Source: an uncultured Paraburkholderia sp.
GTDB lineage: Bacteria; Pseudomonadota; Gammaproteobacteria; Burkholderiales; Burkholderiaceae
Assembly (NCBI GenBank): GCA_940747215.1
Contig: CALNWS010000005.1
Coordinates: 1 to 64,000 of the forward strand
Reading direction: 5' to 3'
DNA: 64,000 nucleotides
The position numbers and the translations under genes are program-made. The notes below the pieces were generated by a model. That model had not been told where the DNA came from. It did not search any database and worked only from the letters and a program-made list of their open reading frames with translations. Position 1 is the stretch's first letter. Every line of letters begins with the position of its first letter. Shown one piece after another: positions 10,635-19,911 of the stretch.

Positions 10635-10901
10635 CGGTTTTATCAAGACAAAAAACAGTGCGTGGGAATGGCCGTGCTTCGCCGTTACCGTTCGGGTGCA
10701 CCGAACCACCATTAGCGCCGTTTGCCCCGCCCGCATGCGGCGCGACACTGGCGGACGGCGTGACAGACGTATCGACATTGCCGCTCTCGCCTTCCCAGCG
10801 GCTCAATTCGCGCGCCGCCCAGTTGCGCTGCACGAACGAACTGCGAGATAACCGCCAAGCGCCATCAGGGCGTCGAAGATACCGATTCTGGGTCGTGCCA
10901 T
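10630..10901 (-). pseudogene. Small DUF883-associated hypothetical gene, frameshifted
   Basis: Starts at ATG 10901 after an AGGGAG site, 82 bases behind the DUF883 gene, so probably the same operon. The first 20 residues form a hydrophobic start (GIFDALMALGGYLAV). Near 10835-10850 the frame breaks: the original frame ends 18 bases on, while the +1 frame continues with QRNWAAREL and a Gly/Asn-rich tail to a stop at 10630. One missing base explains this. No known domain; possibly a small membrane-associated partner of the YqjD-like protein. Confidence 0.5.
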
Positions 10902-10983
10902 CGTGAACTCCCTATGGTCGAAAACGAGTGGGGACCGCGCCGCGCTCATCGTGCGGGCACATTGAGAGGTATAGACCACGCGC

Positions 10984-11304
10984 TCAACGCACGGTGAGAA
11001 CGCCGAGCACAAATCCGACGCCCGCAGCAATGCCGATCGTGCGCCACGGGTTCCGGCGCACGTAACGCTCGGTGTTCACCGTCGCCGCGCGATAGCGGCG
11101 CTGCGCGCTCTGCTGCGTATCGCCGAAGGCCGATTGCAACGTCTCGACATGCGTGCCGAGTTTTTCGCACAACGCGCCGACACCTTCGCTTGGCACGTTG
11201 GCAGCAAGCCTCAACATTTCCTCCGAGTCCCGGAGCAGCACTCGCAAATCCTCGACGATCTTCTGGCCGCCGAGTGTAAGCTGTTGCGTGGTGTCAGTCA
11301 TCAT
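10984..11304 (-). CDS. DUF883 (ElaB/YqjD-like) membrane-anchored protein
   Basis: A 106-residue protein of the DUF883 family. Residues 10-75 form a long amphipathic helical region. It ends in RRNPWRTIGIAAGVGFVLGVLTVR, presented here as two parts: the conserved RxNPW motif at about 83-87 followed by one C-terminal membrane helix (about 89-104). In enterobacteria the family members are tail-anchored inner-membrane proteins that associate with ribosomes in stationary phase; for this copy that is inference. The start at 11304 gives MMTD; the second ATG is equally possible. Divergent from the sigma-54 activator at 11610. Confidence 0.8.
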   Translation of the reverse strand: MMTDTTQQLTLGGQKIVEDLRVLLRDSEEMLRLAANVPSEGVGALCEKLGTHVETLQSAFGDTQQSAQRRYRAATVNTERYVRRNPWRTIGIAAGVGFVLGVLTVR

Positions 11305-11609
11305 TCACTCCTCGTCTGATTTCGGCGTGCGCGTGCGCGTTCGCAAAACGCAAAAGGCGCACGCGTATTAAACATGTTATGCAAACCCTATGCCCGGTAA
11401 TTTTGCCGATTGCACACGAATGCGGCACAACGCGCGGCAGTTTCGACCGACGACGCTTCGATCTACGGCGCATACCGCGACATGGATTGCCGGAACTGGC
11501 GCCGAAGTGGTTAAATCAACATTTGTGAGATATTGATCGTCAGGTTTATTTCTTTCCAGGCCTGCGCGCCGCAACAACGAACATCACATTTGCACAGGAC
11601 TCCCCGTTT
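11305..11609. other. Divergent promoter region
   Basis: About 305 bases between the DUF883 gene (minus) and the sigma-54 activator (plus). The part 11370-11580 is AT-richer than its surroundings and should hold both promoters. I see no convincing -24/-12 element and no perfect operator palindrome. Confidence 0.4.
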
Positions 11610-12671
11610 ATGGCGTCAATCGATCTGGACCCGCCCACGGTGTCCGCAGGCGGCAATGCTTCGTCTCAAGCGAAGCAGCGCGCCGCGGACGGTGTCGCGG
11701 GACTGAAATCGTACGGTCTGCTGTACGGCTCGTCGCCGGTCATGCTCGATCTCTACGAGCAGATCGAGCGCGTGGCCTGCACCGACGCGACCGCGCTGAT
11801 CATCGGCGAATCCGGCACGGGCAAGGAACTGATTGCCCGCACCATCCACAATCAAAGCAGCCGTAAGGATGCGGCCTTCGTCGCCGTGAATTGCGGCGCA
11901 ATTCCGGACGAACTGATCGAAGCCGAACTCTTCGGCCATGAAAAAGGCAGCTTCACGGGCGCGGTGCAAGGACGCGTCGGCTACTTTGAGCATGCAAACG
12001 GCGGCACGCTGTTCCTCGACGAAATCACCGAAATGGCACCCGTGCGCCAGGTCAAACTGTTGCGCACGCTCGAAACCGGCACGTTCTATCGCGTGGGCGG
12101 CAACGAACTGATCAGCGGCAACGTACGCGTCATTGCCGCGACCAACCTTGACCCGGCGGTCGCCGTGAAGGAAAAAGGTCTGCGCGAAGATCTGATGTAC
12201 CGCCTCGCCGTTTTCCCGCTGCGCGCGCCGCCGCTGCGTGAGCGCGAAAACGATCGTGAACTGCTCGCGCAGCACTTCCTCACGCTGCTTAATCAGCAGG
12301 AAGGCGCAGGCAAGAGCTTCAGCAAGCGGTCGATCGAAACCTTGCGCACCTGGTCGTGGCCAGGCAACGTGCGCGAACTCAAGAACGCCGTGTACCGCGC
12401 ATTCATCCTCGCGGAAAAAACCGTCGAACTGCCGCACCCGCATCTTGCGTCGCGCGTCAAAAAGCCGGTTACGCAGGGCGACGCGATAAGCGTATGGATC
12501 GGCGCGCCACTTGCCGATGCGCAAAAGCAGATCATTCTCGGCACGCTCAAATACTACGGCGGCGATAAGCGGTGCGCAGCGAAAGCGCTCGGCGTCAGTC
12601 TGAAAACGCTCTATAATCGTCTTAGTGCGTACGGCGGCGACGAAGGCGCGGAAAAAGAAATCGAGCAATAA
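11610..12671 (+). CDS. Sigma-54-dependent activator without receiver domain
   Basis: A 353-residue enhancer-binding protein that begins almost directly with the AAA+ domain. A roughly 35-residue variable lead is followed by Walker A GESGTGKE (about 70-77), the GSFTGA loop, FLDEI and WPGNVREL, and a C-terminal Fis-type HTH (ALGVSLKTLYNRL). It lacks a response receiver or GAF/PAS sensor, so its activity is set by expression or by a partner protein, as in PspF- or HrpR-like activators (family knowledge). In the paralogue at 9014 the same core is preceded by a receiver. The frame is intact, with codon use like conserved neighbours. Its target operon is not evident in this window. Confidence 0.88.
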   Translation: MASIDLDPPTVSAGGNASSQAKQRAADGVAGLKSYGLLYGSSPVMLDLYEQIERVACTDATALIIGESGTGKELIARTIHNQSSRKDAAFVAVNCGAIPDELIEAELFGHEKGSFTGAVQGRVGYFEHANGGTLFLDEITEMAPVRQVKLLRTLETGTFYRVGGNELISGNVRVIAATNLDPAVAVKEKGLREDLMYRLAVFPLRAPPLRERENDRELLAQHFLTLLNQQEGAGKSFSKRSIETLRTWSWPGNVRELKNAVYRAFILAEKTVELPHPHLASRVKKPVTQGDAISVWIGAPLADAQKQIILGTLKYYGGDKRCAAKALGVSLKTLYNRLSAYGGDEGAEKEIEQ

Positions 12672-13029
12672 GTCGAACATCGGGTCGAGCCATTCGGCCG
12701 CGCTCGAAGCTGAATAAGCAGGCACACACCGGCGCCGTCCGATTACACCAATCGACCACGACTCATGCGCAAATTATGCTTCGCGCATGAGCTCACGCCG
12801 GCGCTGACGCAGCATCCCACTTCCTTCGCAGGACTAGGCAACTCACCTCGTTCGAATCAGGATATGCGAGGACGTGCACCATCTTTTGCAGTTTCTTGCA
12901 TTTTTCCACTGCCAATTACAAAACGCATCCTGCAAAATGCGGCAGCAAAGGCGACACGCATTGGAAGGCGTGCAACTCGATCGAGAGTGTCTGAACGAAA
13001 GGCAGTTGCAGGAACAGAGACAGGGGGAT
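12672..13029. other. Intergenic region
   Basis: About 360 bases with no supported gene. It contains a TTGCA-rich patch (12885-12960) that may be the promoter region of the lipoprotein gene that follows. Confidence 0.35.
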
Positions 13030-13580
13030 ATGCAAAAAAGTATGGTGTGGGCCGAGGCGGACAATTCAGCGGCCAGTCGCAGGCGTCCGGGAGTCGTGGC
13101 GTTTGCTGCGCTGGCGCTCGCGTTGTCGTCGATATTGAGCGGCTGTAACTCGCTCTACTCGGAAGGCGCCGTCACAGGCAAAGTCACCAGCAATGCGGCA
13201 GTCGCCACCGGCATCGGTCTCGGCGCGGTGGCCGCTGCGCGTGCAGACGTGCAGTACTCCGAACGCGTGATCCATCGCAACACGCAAGACGGCATCGCGA
13301 AGATCGCCGGACCGCTCGACGTCGGCGCCGTCGCGCCGTGGAGCGTCACTCACTCCGTTCCCCTCGAAGACGACGAACATGGCCGCGTCACCATGAGCCG
13401 CACGATCAGCGCCGGCGCGCTCGATTGCAAGGAAATCGTCTTTTCCGTCGACCATATCGCCACACAGAATGTGCCCCGGCAAGCAGCGCGTTCTACGTAG
13501 CGTCGATCTGCCGCGACGGCGAGAACTGGAAATGGGTGTCGGCCGAACCCGCCACCAAACGTTGGGGCGCGCTGCAATGA
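13030..13580 (+). pseudogene. Lipoprotein with C-terminal WKW domain, frameshifted
   Basis: Reads from ATG 13030 (GGGGG site just before) as a lipoprotein precursor: about 28 residues with a hydrophobic core and the lipobox SILSGC, then a Gly/Ala segment (TGIGLGAVAA) and a polar domain. After QNVP (about 13473) one extra base throws the frame to an early TAG at 13498; in the next frame the protein continues to TGA 13578 with WKWVSAEP and RWGALQ. A single-base insertion in the CCCC run explains the break. Function unknown; an outer-membrane or periplasmic location is inferred from the lipobox. Confidence 0.7.
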
Positions 13581-13801
13581 CGTCGCGTTCGATTTCGCGC
13601 GCCTCCTCGCTTATGCCCGGCAGCCGCCTGCGGCTCGCCGTGGCGGGCGCGCTGTGCAAGGAGTTCGTGTTCTCGGTGCAGGATGGCGACGGCCCGAACG
13701 CGCACGAAGACTGTTACACGGCGAGCGCGTGTCAGCAGGAGAAAGGCTGGAAGTGGGCGTCGGCGGAACCGACCGTGGAGCGTTGGGGCAATCTGCAATA
13801 A
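13581..13801 (+). pseudogene. Second copy of the WKW domain, 5' part missing
   Basis: Directly behind the first lipoprotein gene, a frame ending at TAA 13799 repeats its C-terminal domain. CKEFVFSV corresponds to CKEIVFSV of the first copy, and WKWASAEP with RWGNLQ corresponds to WKWVSAEP with RWGALQ. The two copies differ at many positions, so this is an old paralogue rather than a recent duplication. No signal peptide or start of its own is left; only about 60 conserved residues remain. Confidence 0.6.
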
Positions 13802-13842
13802 GCATAAGCCACGTTTTTCGCATCGACACCTCGCCCACCAAC

Positions 13843-13875
13843 GAAAAACGGCAGGATCTCCCCTGCCGTTTTTCA
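13843..13875. terminator. Bidirectional terminator
   Basis: GAAAAACGGCAGG and its complement CCTGCCGTTTTTC enclose a 4-5 base loop, with an A-run before and a T-run after. It serves the converging lipoprotein remnant (plus) and ABC ATPase gene (minus). Confidence 0.85.
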
Positions 13876-13907
13876 TTCAACCGCTGCAACGCATAAGCGC
13901 TGCGTAA

Positions 13908-15254
13908 TCAGGATTCCACGTCTTCCAAGCTGAAGATTTCGGTCTGGTCGTTGTACGAGAAGATCTCGCCGTAACGGCCCCAGTTGATGACCGCGTCGAG
14001 CGTTTCTTCCGCCGCGCTATCGGACAGGAAGTCTTCCAGTTCCTGCTCGAAGCGCACGCGCGGCGCGCGGTGGCCCGGACGCTCGTTCAGTACCTTCTTG
14101 ATTCGCGCGGCGAGCGGCACGTGCTTCAGCAGATGGTCGGCGAACATGAGCTTGCGTTCCTGCGTGCCGAACTCGGAGAACACGCGTGCGGGCGGCGTCA
14201 GAAAAATGTCGCCCTCGCGCACGTCGGCGAAACCCAAGTGTTGCAGCACTTCCGCGACCGGGAACAGGTCGTCCACCTCTAGGTGCAGCAAGCGCGCGAT
14301 TTCAGGCATGTCGGCGCGGCCGTGGTACGGCGCGGCGGCGAGCGTTTCGATCAGACCGGCCATCAGGTTGGTCGACACATGCGGCAGCCAGCTATGCAGC
14401 TCGAGGCCTTTCTTGGTCTTTTCGTCCGTCTGATGCGCGGTCATCTTCGCGTAGATGTCGTCCACGAACTTGCGGAACGCCGGGTCCAGACGGTTGCGCG
14501 GATGCTTGAACGGCACCTTGATCTCGGCGATCACACGGCCCGGATTCGACGACAGCACCAGAATCCGGTCGCACATGAACACGGCTTCCTCGATGTTGTG
14601 CGTGACTATCAGCACCGCCTTGATCGGCATGCGGCCCTGCGTCCACAGATCGAGCAGGTCCGTACGCAGCGTTTCGGCGGTCAGCACATCGAGCGCGGAG
14701 AACGGCTCGTCCATCAGCAGCAGCGTGGGATCGACCACCAGCGCGCGCGCAAAGCCCACACGCTGACGCATGCCGCCCGAGAGTTCGCGCGGATACGCGT
14801 TTTCGAAACCGTCGAGACCGATCAGGTCGATCGCGGCGAGTGCGCGCGTGCGGCGTTCGGCAGCGCCGACGCCTTGTGCTTCGAGGCCCGCTTCGACGTT
14901 CTGCAGCACGGTGAGCCACGGAAACAGCGCGAAGGTCTGGAACACCATCGCGACGCCCTTTGCCGGCCCTTCGAGCGGCTTGCCCATGTAGGTGACTTCG
15001 CCGTCGGTCGGCTCGATCAGACCCGCGATGATGCGCAAGAGCGTCGATTTACCCGAGCCCGAACGGCCCAGCAGACCGACGATCTCGCCTTCGCGCAACG
15101 ACAGATTCGCATCGTCGAGGACGAGCAGTTCGCCCTGCGCCTTATTGAACCCGCGGCACACGTCCTTGACGCGCAGGATCTCTTCACCGAGGCGCGGCTG
15201 CTTCGGTGGTGTCTGGATCGGCACGGCGATCATAGCAGCTTTAGGATTTTGCAT
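13908..15254 (-). CDS. ABC transporter ATPase of the nitrate/sulfonate/taurine class
   Basis: A 448-residue ATPase: Walker A GRSGSGKST (about 61-69), Q-loop FQTFALFPW, signature LSGGMRQR and Walker B LLLMDEPFSALD, as in SsuB/TauB/NrtD-type importers. A C-terminal extension of about 150 residues (from about 295) is the AAA-associated domain found in a subset of these ATPases; its role is unclear. The permease gene lies 97 bases upstream on the same strand, so both form one unit. No periplasmic binding protein is encoded here, so the substrate cannot be named. Confidence 0.9.
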   Translation of the reverse strand: MQNPKAAMIAVPIQTPPKQPRLGEEILRVKDVCRGFNKAQGELLVLDDANLSLREGEIVGLLGRSGSGKSTLLRIIAGLIEPTDGEVTYMGKPLEGPAKGVAMVFQTFALFPWLTVLQNVEAGLEAQGVGAAERRTRALAAIDLIGLDGFENAYPRELSGGMRQRVGFARALVVDPTLLLMDEPFSALDVLTAETLRTDLLDLWTQGRMPIKAVLIVTHNIEEAVFMCDRILVLSSNPGRVIAEIKVPFKHPRNRLDPAFRKFVDDIYAKMTAHQTDEKTKKGLELHSWLPHVSTNLMAGLIETLAAAPYHGRADMPEIARLLHLEVDDLFPVAEVLQHLGFADVREGDIFLTPPARVFSEFGTQERKLMFADHLLKHVPLAARIKKVLNERPGHRAPRVRFEQELEDFLSDSAAEETLDAVINWGRYGEIFSYNDQTEIFSLEDVES

Positions 15255-15351
15255 CGCGTTATGCCTTCAAATCTCAAGAAAACGCCAGCCGCTCGCGGGC
15301 ACATGTTTCGCCCGTCGAAGCCCTAGCGCGAAGCGACAGGTTCGGGGGCTC

Positions 15352-17103
15352 TCAATCAAGCCGGAGCTTGGCTTCGGCGTAGGCGTACATCGGACGCCAT
15401 AACACACGGTTGAACAACGTCACGAAGAGCGACATGACCGCGATACCCACGATGATCTTCGGATAGTCGACGGCCGCCGTGGACTGCGCAATGTACGCGC
15501 CCAGACCGTGCGCAGCCACTTTCGTATCGCCCCATTGCACGAATTCCGCCACGATACTCGCGTTCCACGCGCCGCCCGACGCGGTGATGGCGCCCGTCAC
15601 GTAGTACGGAAAGATGCCCGGCAGCATCGCCTGACGCCACCATTGCCAGCCGCGAATGTGGAGATTCTTGGCCGCTTCGCGGTAGTCGTTCGGGTACGAA
15701 GTGGCGCCGGCAATCACGTTGAACAGGATATACCACTGCGTCCCGAACACGATGAGCGGCGAGAGCCAGATGTCCGGGTTCAGATGAAAGCGCACGATGA
15801 CGATCACGAACACTGGGAACAGCAGGTTCGCCGGGAATGCCGCGAAGAACTGCGCGAGCGGCTGGATCTTTTCGGCAAGCGCCGGGCGCAGCCCGATCAG
15901 CACGCCGAGCGGCACCCAGATCACTGACGCGATCGCGATCAGCACCACCACGCGCAGCAGCGTGATGAGACCGAGCACGAATACGTGACCCACTTCGTCG
16001 AGTGACACGCCGGTACGCACATATTCGATCACGCGATACACGACGAAAACGGTGACGACCAGCACAACAGCGGCCCACAGCAGGTCGCCCACGCGCGAGC
16101 TTTTCTGAGCCCGCGGAGTCGCGAAACGCGGCCCCTGAATGGCAGGCATGCGGAACGGCACGCGCGCCGCCTTCGCGAACATCCAGCCGAGCGGCACGAG
16201 CAGACAGTGAATCAGACGTGTGCGGCGGATCAGATCGAGCAGCCACGATTCCGGCGCGTCGCCGGAACTCGTGTTTTCCATGCGGAACTTGTCGGCCCAC
16301 GCGACGAGCGGGCGTAACAGGAACTGGTCGTACGCGAGAACCACGACGGTCATCGCGAGGATCACCCAGCCGATCTCATGCAGATTCTTCCCGGAGATGG
16401 CCTGTGCGAGATAGGCGCCGATGCCCGGCAGCGTGATCGTGTTGTTGCCGACCGTGATCGCCTCGGACGCAACGACGAAGAACCAGCCGCCCGACATCGA
16501 CATCATCATGTTCCAGATGAGGCCGGGCATAGAGAACGGCACTTCGAGTTTCCAGAAGCGCTGCCAGGAAGTCAGATGAAAGCCACGCGACACTTCGTCC
16601 AGATCGCGTGGCACCGTGCGCAGCGACTGATAGAAGCTGAAGGTCATATTCCACGCCTGGCTCGTGAAGATCGCGAAGATCGCCGCGAGTTCGGCACCGA
16701 GCACGCGGCCTGGAAAGAGCGCGAGAAAAAACGTGACCGTAAACGAAATGTAGCCGAGCACCGGCACCGACTGCAGGATGTCGAGAATCGGCACGAGCAC
16801 CATGCACGCTCGCCGGCTCTTCGCGGCGAGCGTGCCGTACACGAGCGTGAAGATCAGCGAGGCGACCATCGCGGCCAGCATGCGCAGCGTGGTGCGCATC
16901 GCATATTCGGGCAGGTTCGACGGATCGAGCGAGATCGCCTGGCTCTTTAGCACCGCCATCGGCGCGAGCGTTTCATGAAAGCCAATCGCCGCCATCGCGA
17001 TGATGCAGATGATCAGCGGAAAGGCGACGAAGTCCCAGCGATTGGGCAGCACCCGCCACGCCGATGCATTGGCGGTGCGCTTGAGGTTGAAGCTGAAATC
17101 CAT
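15352..17103 (-). CDS. Fused double-domain ABC permease
   Basis: A 583-residue inner-membrane protein that carries two BPD_transp_1 permease domains in one chain. The first (about 75-275) has the EAA-type loop around EVSRGFHLTSWQ; the second (about 375-575) has it around EAAKNLHIRGWQ. About 12 hydrophobic segments. ATG 17103 has a GGGAGGG site 6 bases upstream. With the ATPase at 13908 it would form a complete translocator without needing a second permease. Known relatives belong to the nitrate/sulfonate/bicarbonate importers; the substrate is unknown. It is intact, although many transporters around it are not. Confidence 0.9.
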   Translation of the reverse strand: MDFSFNLKRTANASAWRVLPNRWDFVAFPLIICIIAMAAIGFHETLAPMAVLKSQAISLDPSNLPEYAMRTTLRMLAAMVASLIFTLVYGTLAAKSRRACMVLVPILDILQSVPVLGYISFTVTFFLALFPGRVLGAELAAIFAIFTSQAWNMTFSFYQSLRTVPRDLDEVSRGFHLTSWQRFWKLEVPFSMPGLIWNMMMSMSGGWFFVVASEAITVGNNTITLPGIGAYLAQAISGKNLHEIGWVILAMTVVVLAYDQFLLRPLVAWADKFRMENTSSGDAPESWLLDLIRRTRLIHCLLVPLGWMFAKAARVPFRMPAIQGPRFATPRAQKSSRVGDLLWAAVVLVVTVFVVYRVIEYVRTGVSLDEVGHVFVLGLITLLRVVVLIAIASVIWVPLGVLIGLRPALAEKIQPLAQFFAAFPANLLFPVFVIVIVRFHLNPDIWLSPLIVFGTQWYILFNVIAGATSYPNDYREAAKNLHIRGWQWWRQAMLPGIFPYYVTGAITASGGAWNASIVAEFVQWGDTKVAAHGLGAYIAQSTAAVDYPKIIVGIAVMSLFVTLFNRVLWRPMYAYAEAKLRLD

Positions 17104-17835
17104 CAGATGCCCTCCCTGCTGCTATTGATGTTGTGACTCACGAGGGAGCCAGAAGTATGGGCGTGGCAAACAGGAGATCGGTCCGGAAAGCGGAAATCTT
17201 GCATGGCAAAACACGTGTGCGCGGTAAATCGTTGGCGTTGGTGACACTCGAGCCGGCGGGCAACGTGTCCGGCTCCGCGACGCCCCGAACCATATTCATG
17301 CCGCTGGACTTCCTGTCACCGCAGACGCCGCCCATGGGCCGGCGAGCTTTCCTTGTTTTGGACGGCACGACACTACACCATCCCGTGTTTCAGGCACAAT
17401 CTTCCGAGGTAATTAGCGACAAATAGCCGAAAAGCTTGAGCAACCGCGCAAAGGAAAAGCCGGAAAGCGTGTCCGGCGCGTCGTTCGTCGTGTAAACCAG
17501 GTGATGCAACGGAGAACTTTCGCCCCGTCCGGATGCCTCGGACGACCGGGGAACGCGCCGGGGACGCCTCGCGACACCCTCCGGAAAACCCGTATAATCA
17601 TCAAGAATCAACGACCTATGTCGTTAAGGACCTGATGAACGGAGAGACCGTTCGTTGCATGACTGCAATATCGGTGCCATCATGCTGATGGTTAAAACCA
17701 GACGCGCGGGCAGACGAGTTATCCCGGGCCACAAGGTCGGCGTATCGCCGACTGGCGGCATTGGGGCAAAACAACATCTTTGCGCTGCCACGAATGAGCT
17801 AGTTGCATGTCACAGCCAGACGGATCAGAGGGTCG
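17104..17835. other. Gene-free region with a possible promoter
   Basis: About 730 bases between the permease gene (minus) and the diguanylate cyclase remnant (plus). No protein similarity. TATAAT at 17593-17598 is the clearest promoter-like element; no good -35 is paired with it. A hairpin AGTCGGCG / CGCCGACT spans 17738-17755. Either the leader of the cyclase gene or an eroded gene. Confidence 0.35.
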
Positions 17836-19348
17836 ATGAACAGGACAACCTTGCGCTAGGCAGCCGAGCCGGTCAGCTTCATGCTGATCGTACTGGTTTG
17901 CTGGTTCGTGGCTGGCATGGTCGCGGACCGGATGGTGCAGCAAGAGCTGGACGCGGCCCTGCGTACACAGCGGCAGATGTCCACGTCGATCGTCGACAAC
18001 ATGGCCGAAGTGATTGCCAGCGACCTTGCCATGTCCCGGGCCATTCCGGCGACTCTGGCCGAGATGGACGTAGTCCAGCGCTCTCTGTTGCAGTCTTAGA
18101 ATTATGCCGCGAACAACGAGGCGACGGAACCCGCTATCCGCTCGACGTTGTTAAAAGACCCGAACATGATCGCCGTGAGCAACTTCCTGCACGGCGCGCA
18201 GGGCTTCTCCGGACTCGACCAGATCTGGCTTCGGGCATCTTCATCGCGGTGCCAGTGTATGCGGACGGCCTGCTTGTGGGTGTCGTGGTCGCCAAGGTCG
18301 GCATCGCGCGGCTGCGTCACTGGGTTGCGCACGCGGGCACTTTCGTCGCGGACGAGAACGGCGTCATCATCATGGCGCACAACAACGGGCTCGAAGGCCA
18401 CGCGCTGCCCAACTCGCACGTCACGCAGATGAGCGCCTCGTCACCTATCGGCGCGAAACCTTTCCCGCCATCGGCATTCACGCGGACAATCAGGTGCGCG
18501 ACGAAGCGCCTTGGGTGCCCGCTACCGTCGCGGGCCAGTTGTTCGGCATGAACGCGCAGCCGATGCCGGCGCTCTATCAGGCCCACAGCGGACTGAACTC
18601 GGGGCTCTCCGCGCATCTGATCGATCCGCTCGCGGCCTGGCTGGAGTTGATGCGCAATCACAAGCGCGATTATCTGCTGGTGTTTCTCACGCTCGCCGGC
18701 ACCGTCGCGCTCGCGTGGGTCATCACCGTTTCGTACGTGCGTGAGCAGCGCCATCACCGGGCCACGCGCGACCTCGCCGAACAGTTGCAGTCGGCCAATA
18801 CGCTGCTTTCCGCCGAAGCACGGCACGACGTGCTGACAGGCGCGCTCTCGCGGCGCTACTTCCTCGATCTGCTGCGCCGTGAAATCGACCGCGCGCACGC
18901 GGCCAACGAACCGCTTTGCATGGCGATTGCCGACCTCGATCACTTCAAGCAGATCAACGACCGCTTCGGCCACGCCACGGGCGACCGCACGCTCGAGCAT
19001 TTCGGTCGCACCTGCCGTGCCGAACTGCGCAACTCGGACGCGATCGGCCGGCTTGGCGGCGAAGAATTTGGCCTGCTGCTGCCGGCCACGAATCTGGCGG
19101 GCGGGCGTGAAGTGGTCGAGCGTCTGCGCATGCGTCTGAAGGCGATGCTTTCGCCGAAACTGCCGGCTTCGGCGGCCTTGAGCGTGAGCATCGGCATTAC
19201 GGAATTGTCGGCGAACGATCTGCCCGAGCGCATCATGAGCCGCGCGGACACCGCGCTCTACGCGGCCAAAACCGGCGGCCGCGACCGCACCGAGGCACTT
19301 CCGCCCGACGACACCGCGCCGCCTGTGCGCACTGTGGCAACCACCTAG
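17836..19348 (+). pseudogene. Membrane-bound diguanylate cyclase (GGDEF), N-terminus broken
   Basis: Originally a sensor with two membrane helices around a periplasmic dCACHE-like domain and a C-terminal GGDEF domain making cyclic di-GMP. The C-terminal part (from about 18485) is intact: helix LLVFLTLAGTVALAWV, DVLTGALSRR, inhibitory RxxD (RNSD) five residues before the active-site GGEEF. The N-terminal half has TAG at 17857-17859 and at 18097-18099 in the original frame, then frame changes near 18225 and 18445. The sequence ends TAG TAG. The GGDEF part alone might still be expressed from an internal start, but the sensor is lost. Confidence 0.82.
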
Positions 19349-19525
19349 TAGTTCGCGATGTAGTTCGGCAACGCCCCTTCCGCTGCTGGCCGAAACGAGT
19401 TTTTCGCGTGCGAACCGTGCGGCGGCCGACTCATCGCAACCCTCGCGCAAGCGGCCCTCTGTACGAAGCAGGTATGATCAGCCCTGATATCGAGGTTACT
19501 GCTATCGCTCTATCGGGAGATTCGC

Positions 19526-19792
19526 ATGAAGGGAAATCTGGTCATTGTCTGCCGCGATCAGGATGCTGGCGCGTTCGATCATCTGCTCGCCGAATACGGC
19601 GCATTCCAGACGCGCCTGTCGTCCACCGCGTGGTATCTGAAACTCGAGGTCGCGCCGGAACTGATTCAGGAGGAGATACTCGCGCGGCTCGGCAAATACA
19701 CCACGCACTATATTTTCGAAGCGGAAACGGTGACGTGGAACACCGTGGATAGCGACGCGGCCAACGCGTTGAATACGCTCTTTTCGGACTAG
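19526..19792 (+). CDS. Conserved small protein of unknown function (88 aa)
   Basis: Complete short frame with a GGGAG site 6 bases before ATG 19526. The strand/helix pattern (hydrophobic strand LVIVC, helix, strand TAWYLKLE, helix PELIQEEILARL, strand HYIFEAE, helix) resembles the small ferredoxin-like fold of Cas2/SinR-like proteins. This is a visual pattern match, not an alignment. No catalytic motif is obvious; the single aspartates after the first strand (R-D-Q-D) sit where Cas2 has its metal ligand. No CRISPR array or cas gene is nearby, so a stand-alone role is more likely. Intact amid pseudogenes. Confidence 0.6.
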   Translation: MKGNLVIVCRDQDAGAFDHLLAEYGAFQTRLSSTAWYLKLEVAPELIQEEILARLGKYTTHYIFEAETVTWNTVDSDAANALNTLFSD

Positions 19793-19911
19793 TTGAGAAG
19801 CTCAGAAAGCGCCTCGGTGAATCGAAGCCGGGGCCCGCACCTGAACGCCTGCTCATCACGTGGAGCCGACGCGAGTTGCCCGCATCCGCTCCACGCAGCA
19901 CCACTCCCTTA

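Noticed and set aside
17133-17426. A 97-codon gene upstream of the permease
   Set aside because: No ribosome site, no similarity, and its composition matches the surrounding non-coding DNA.
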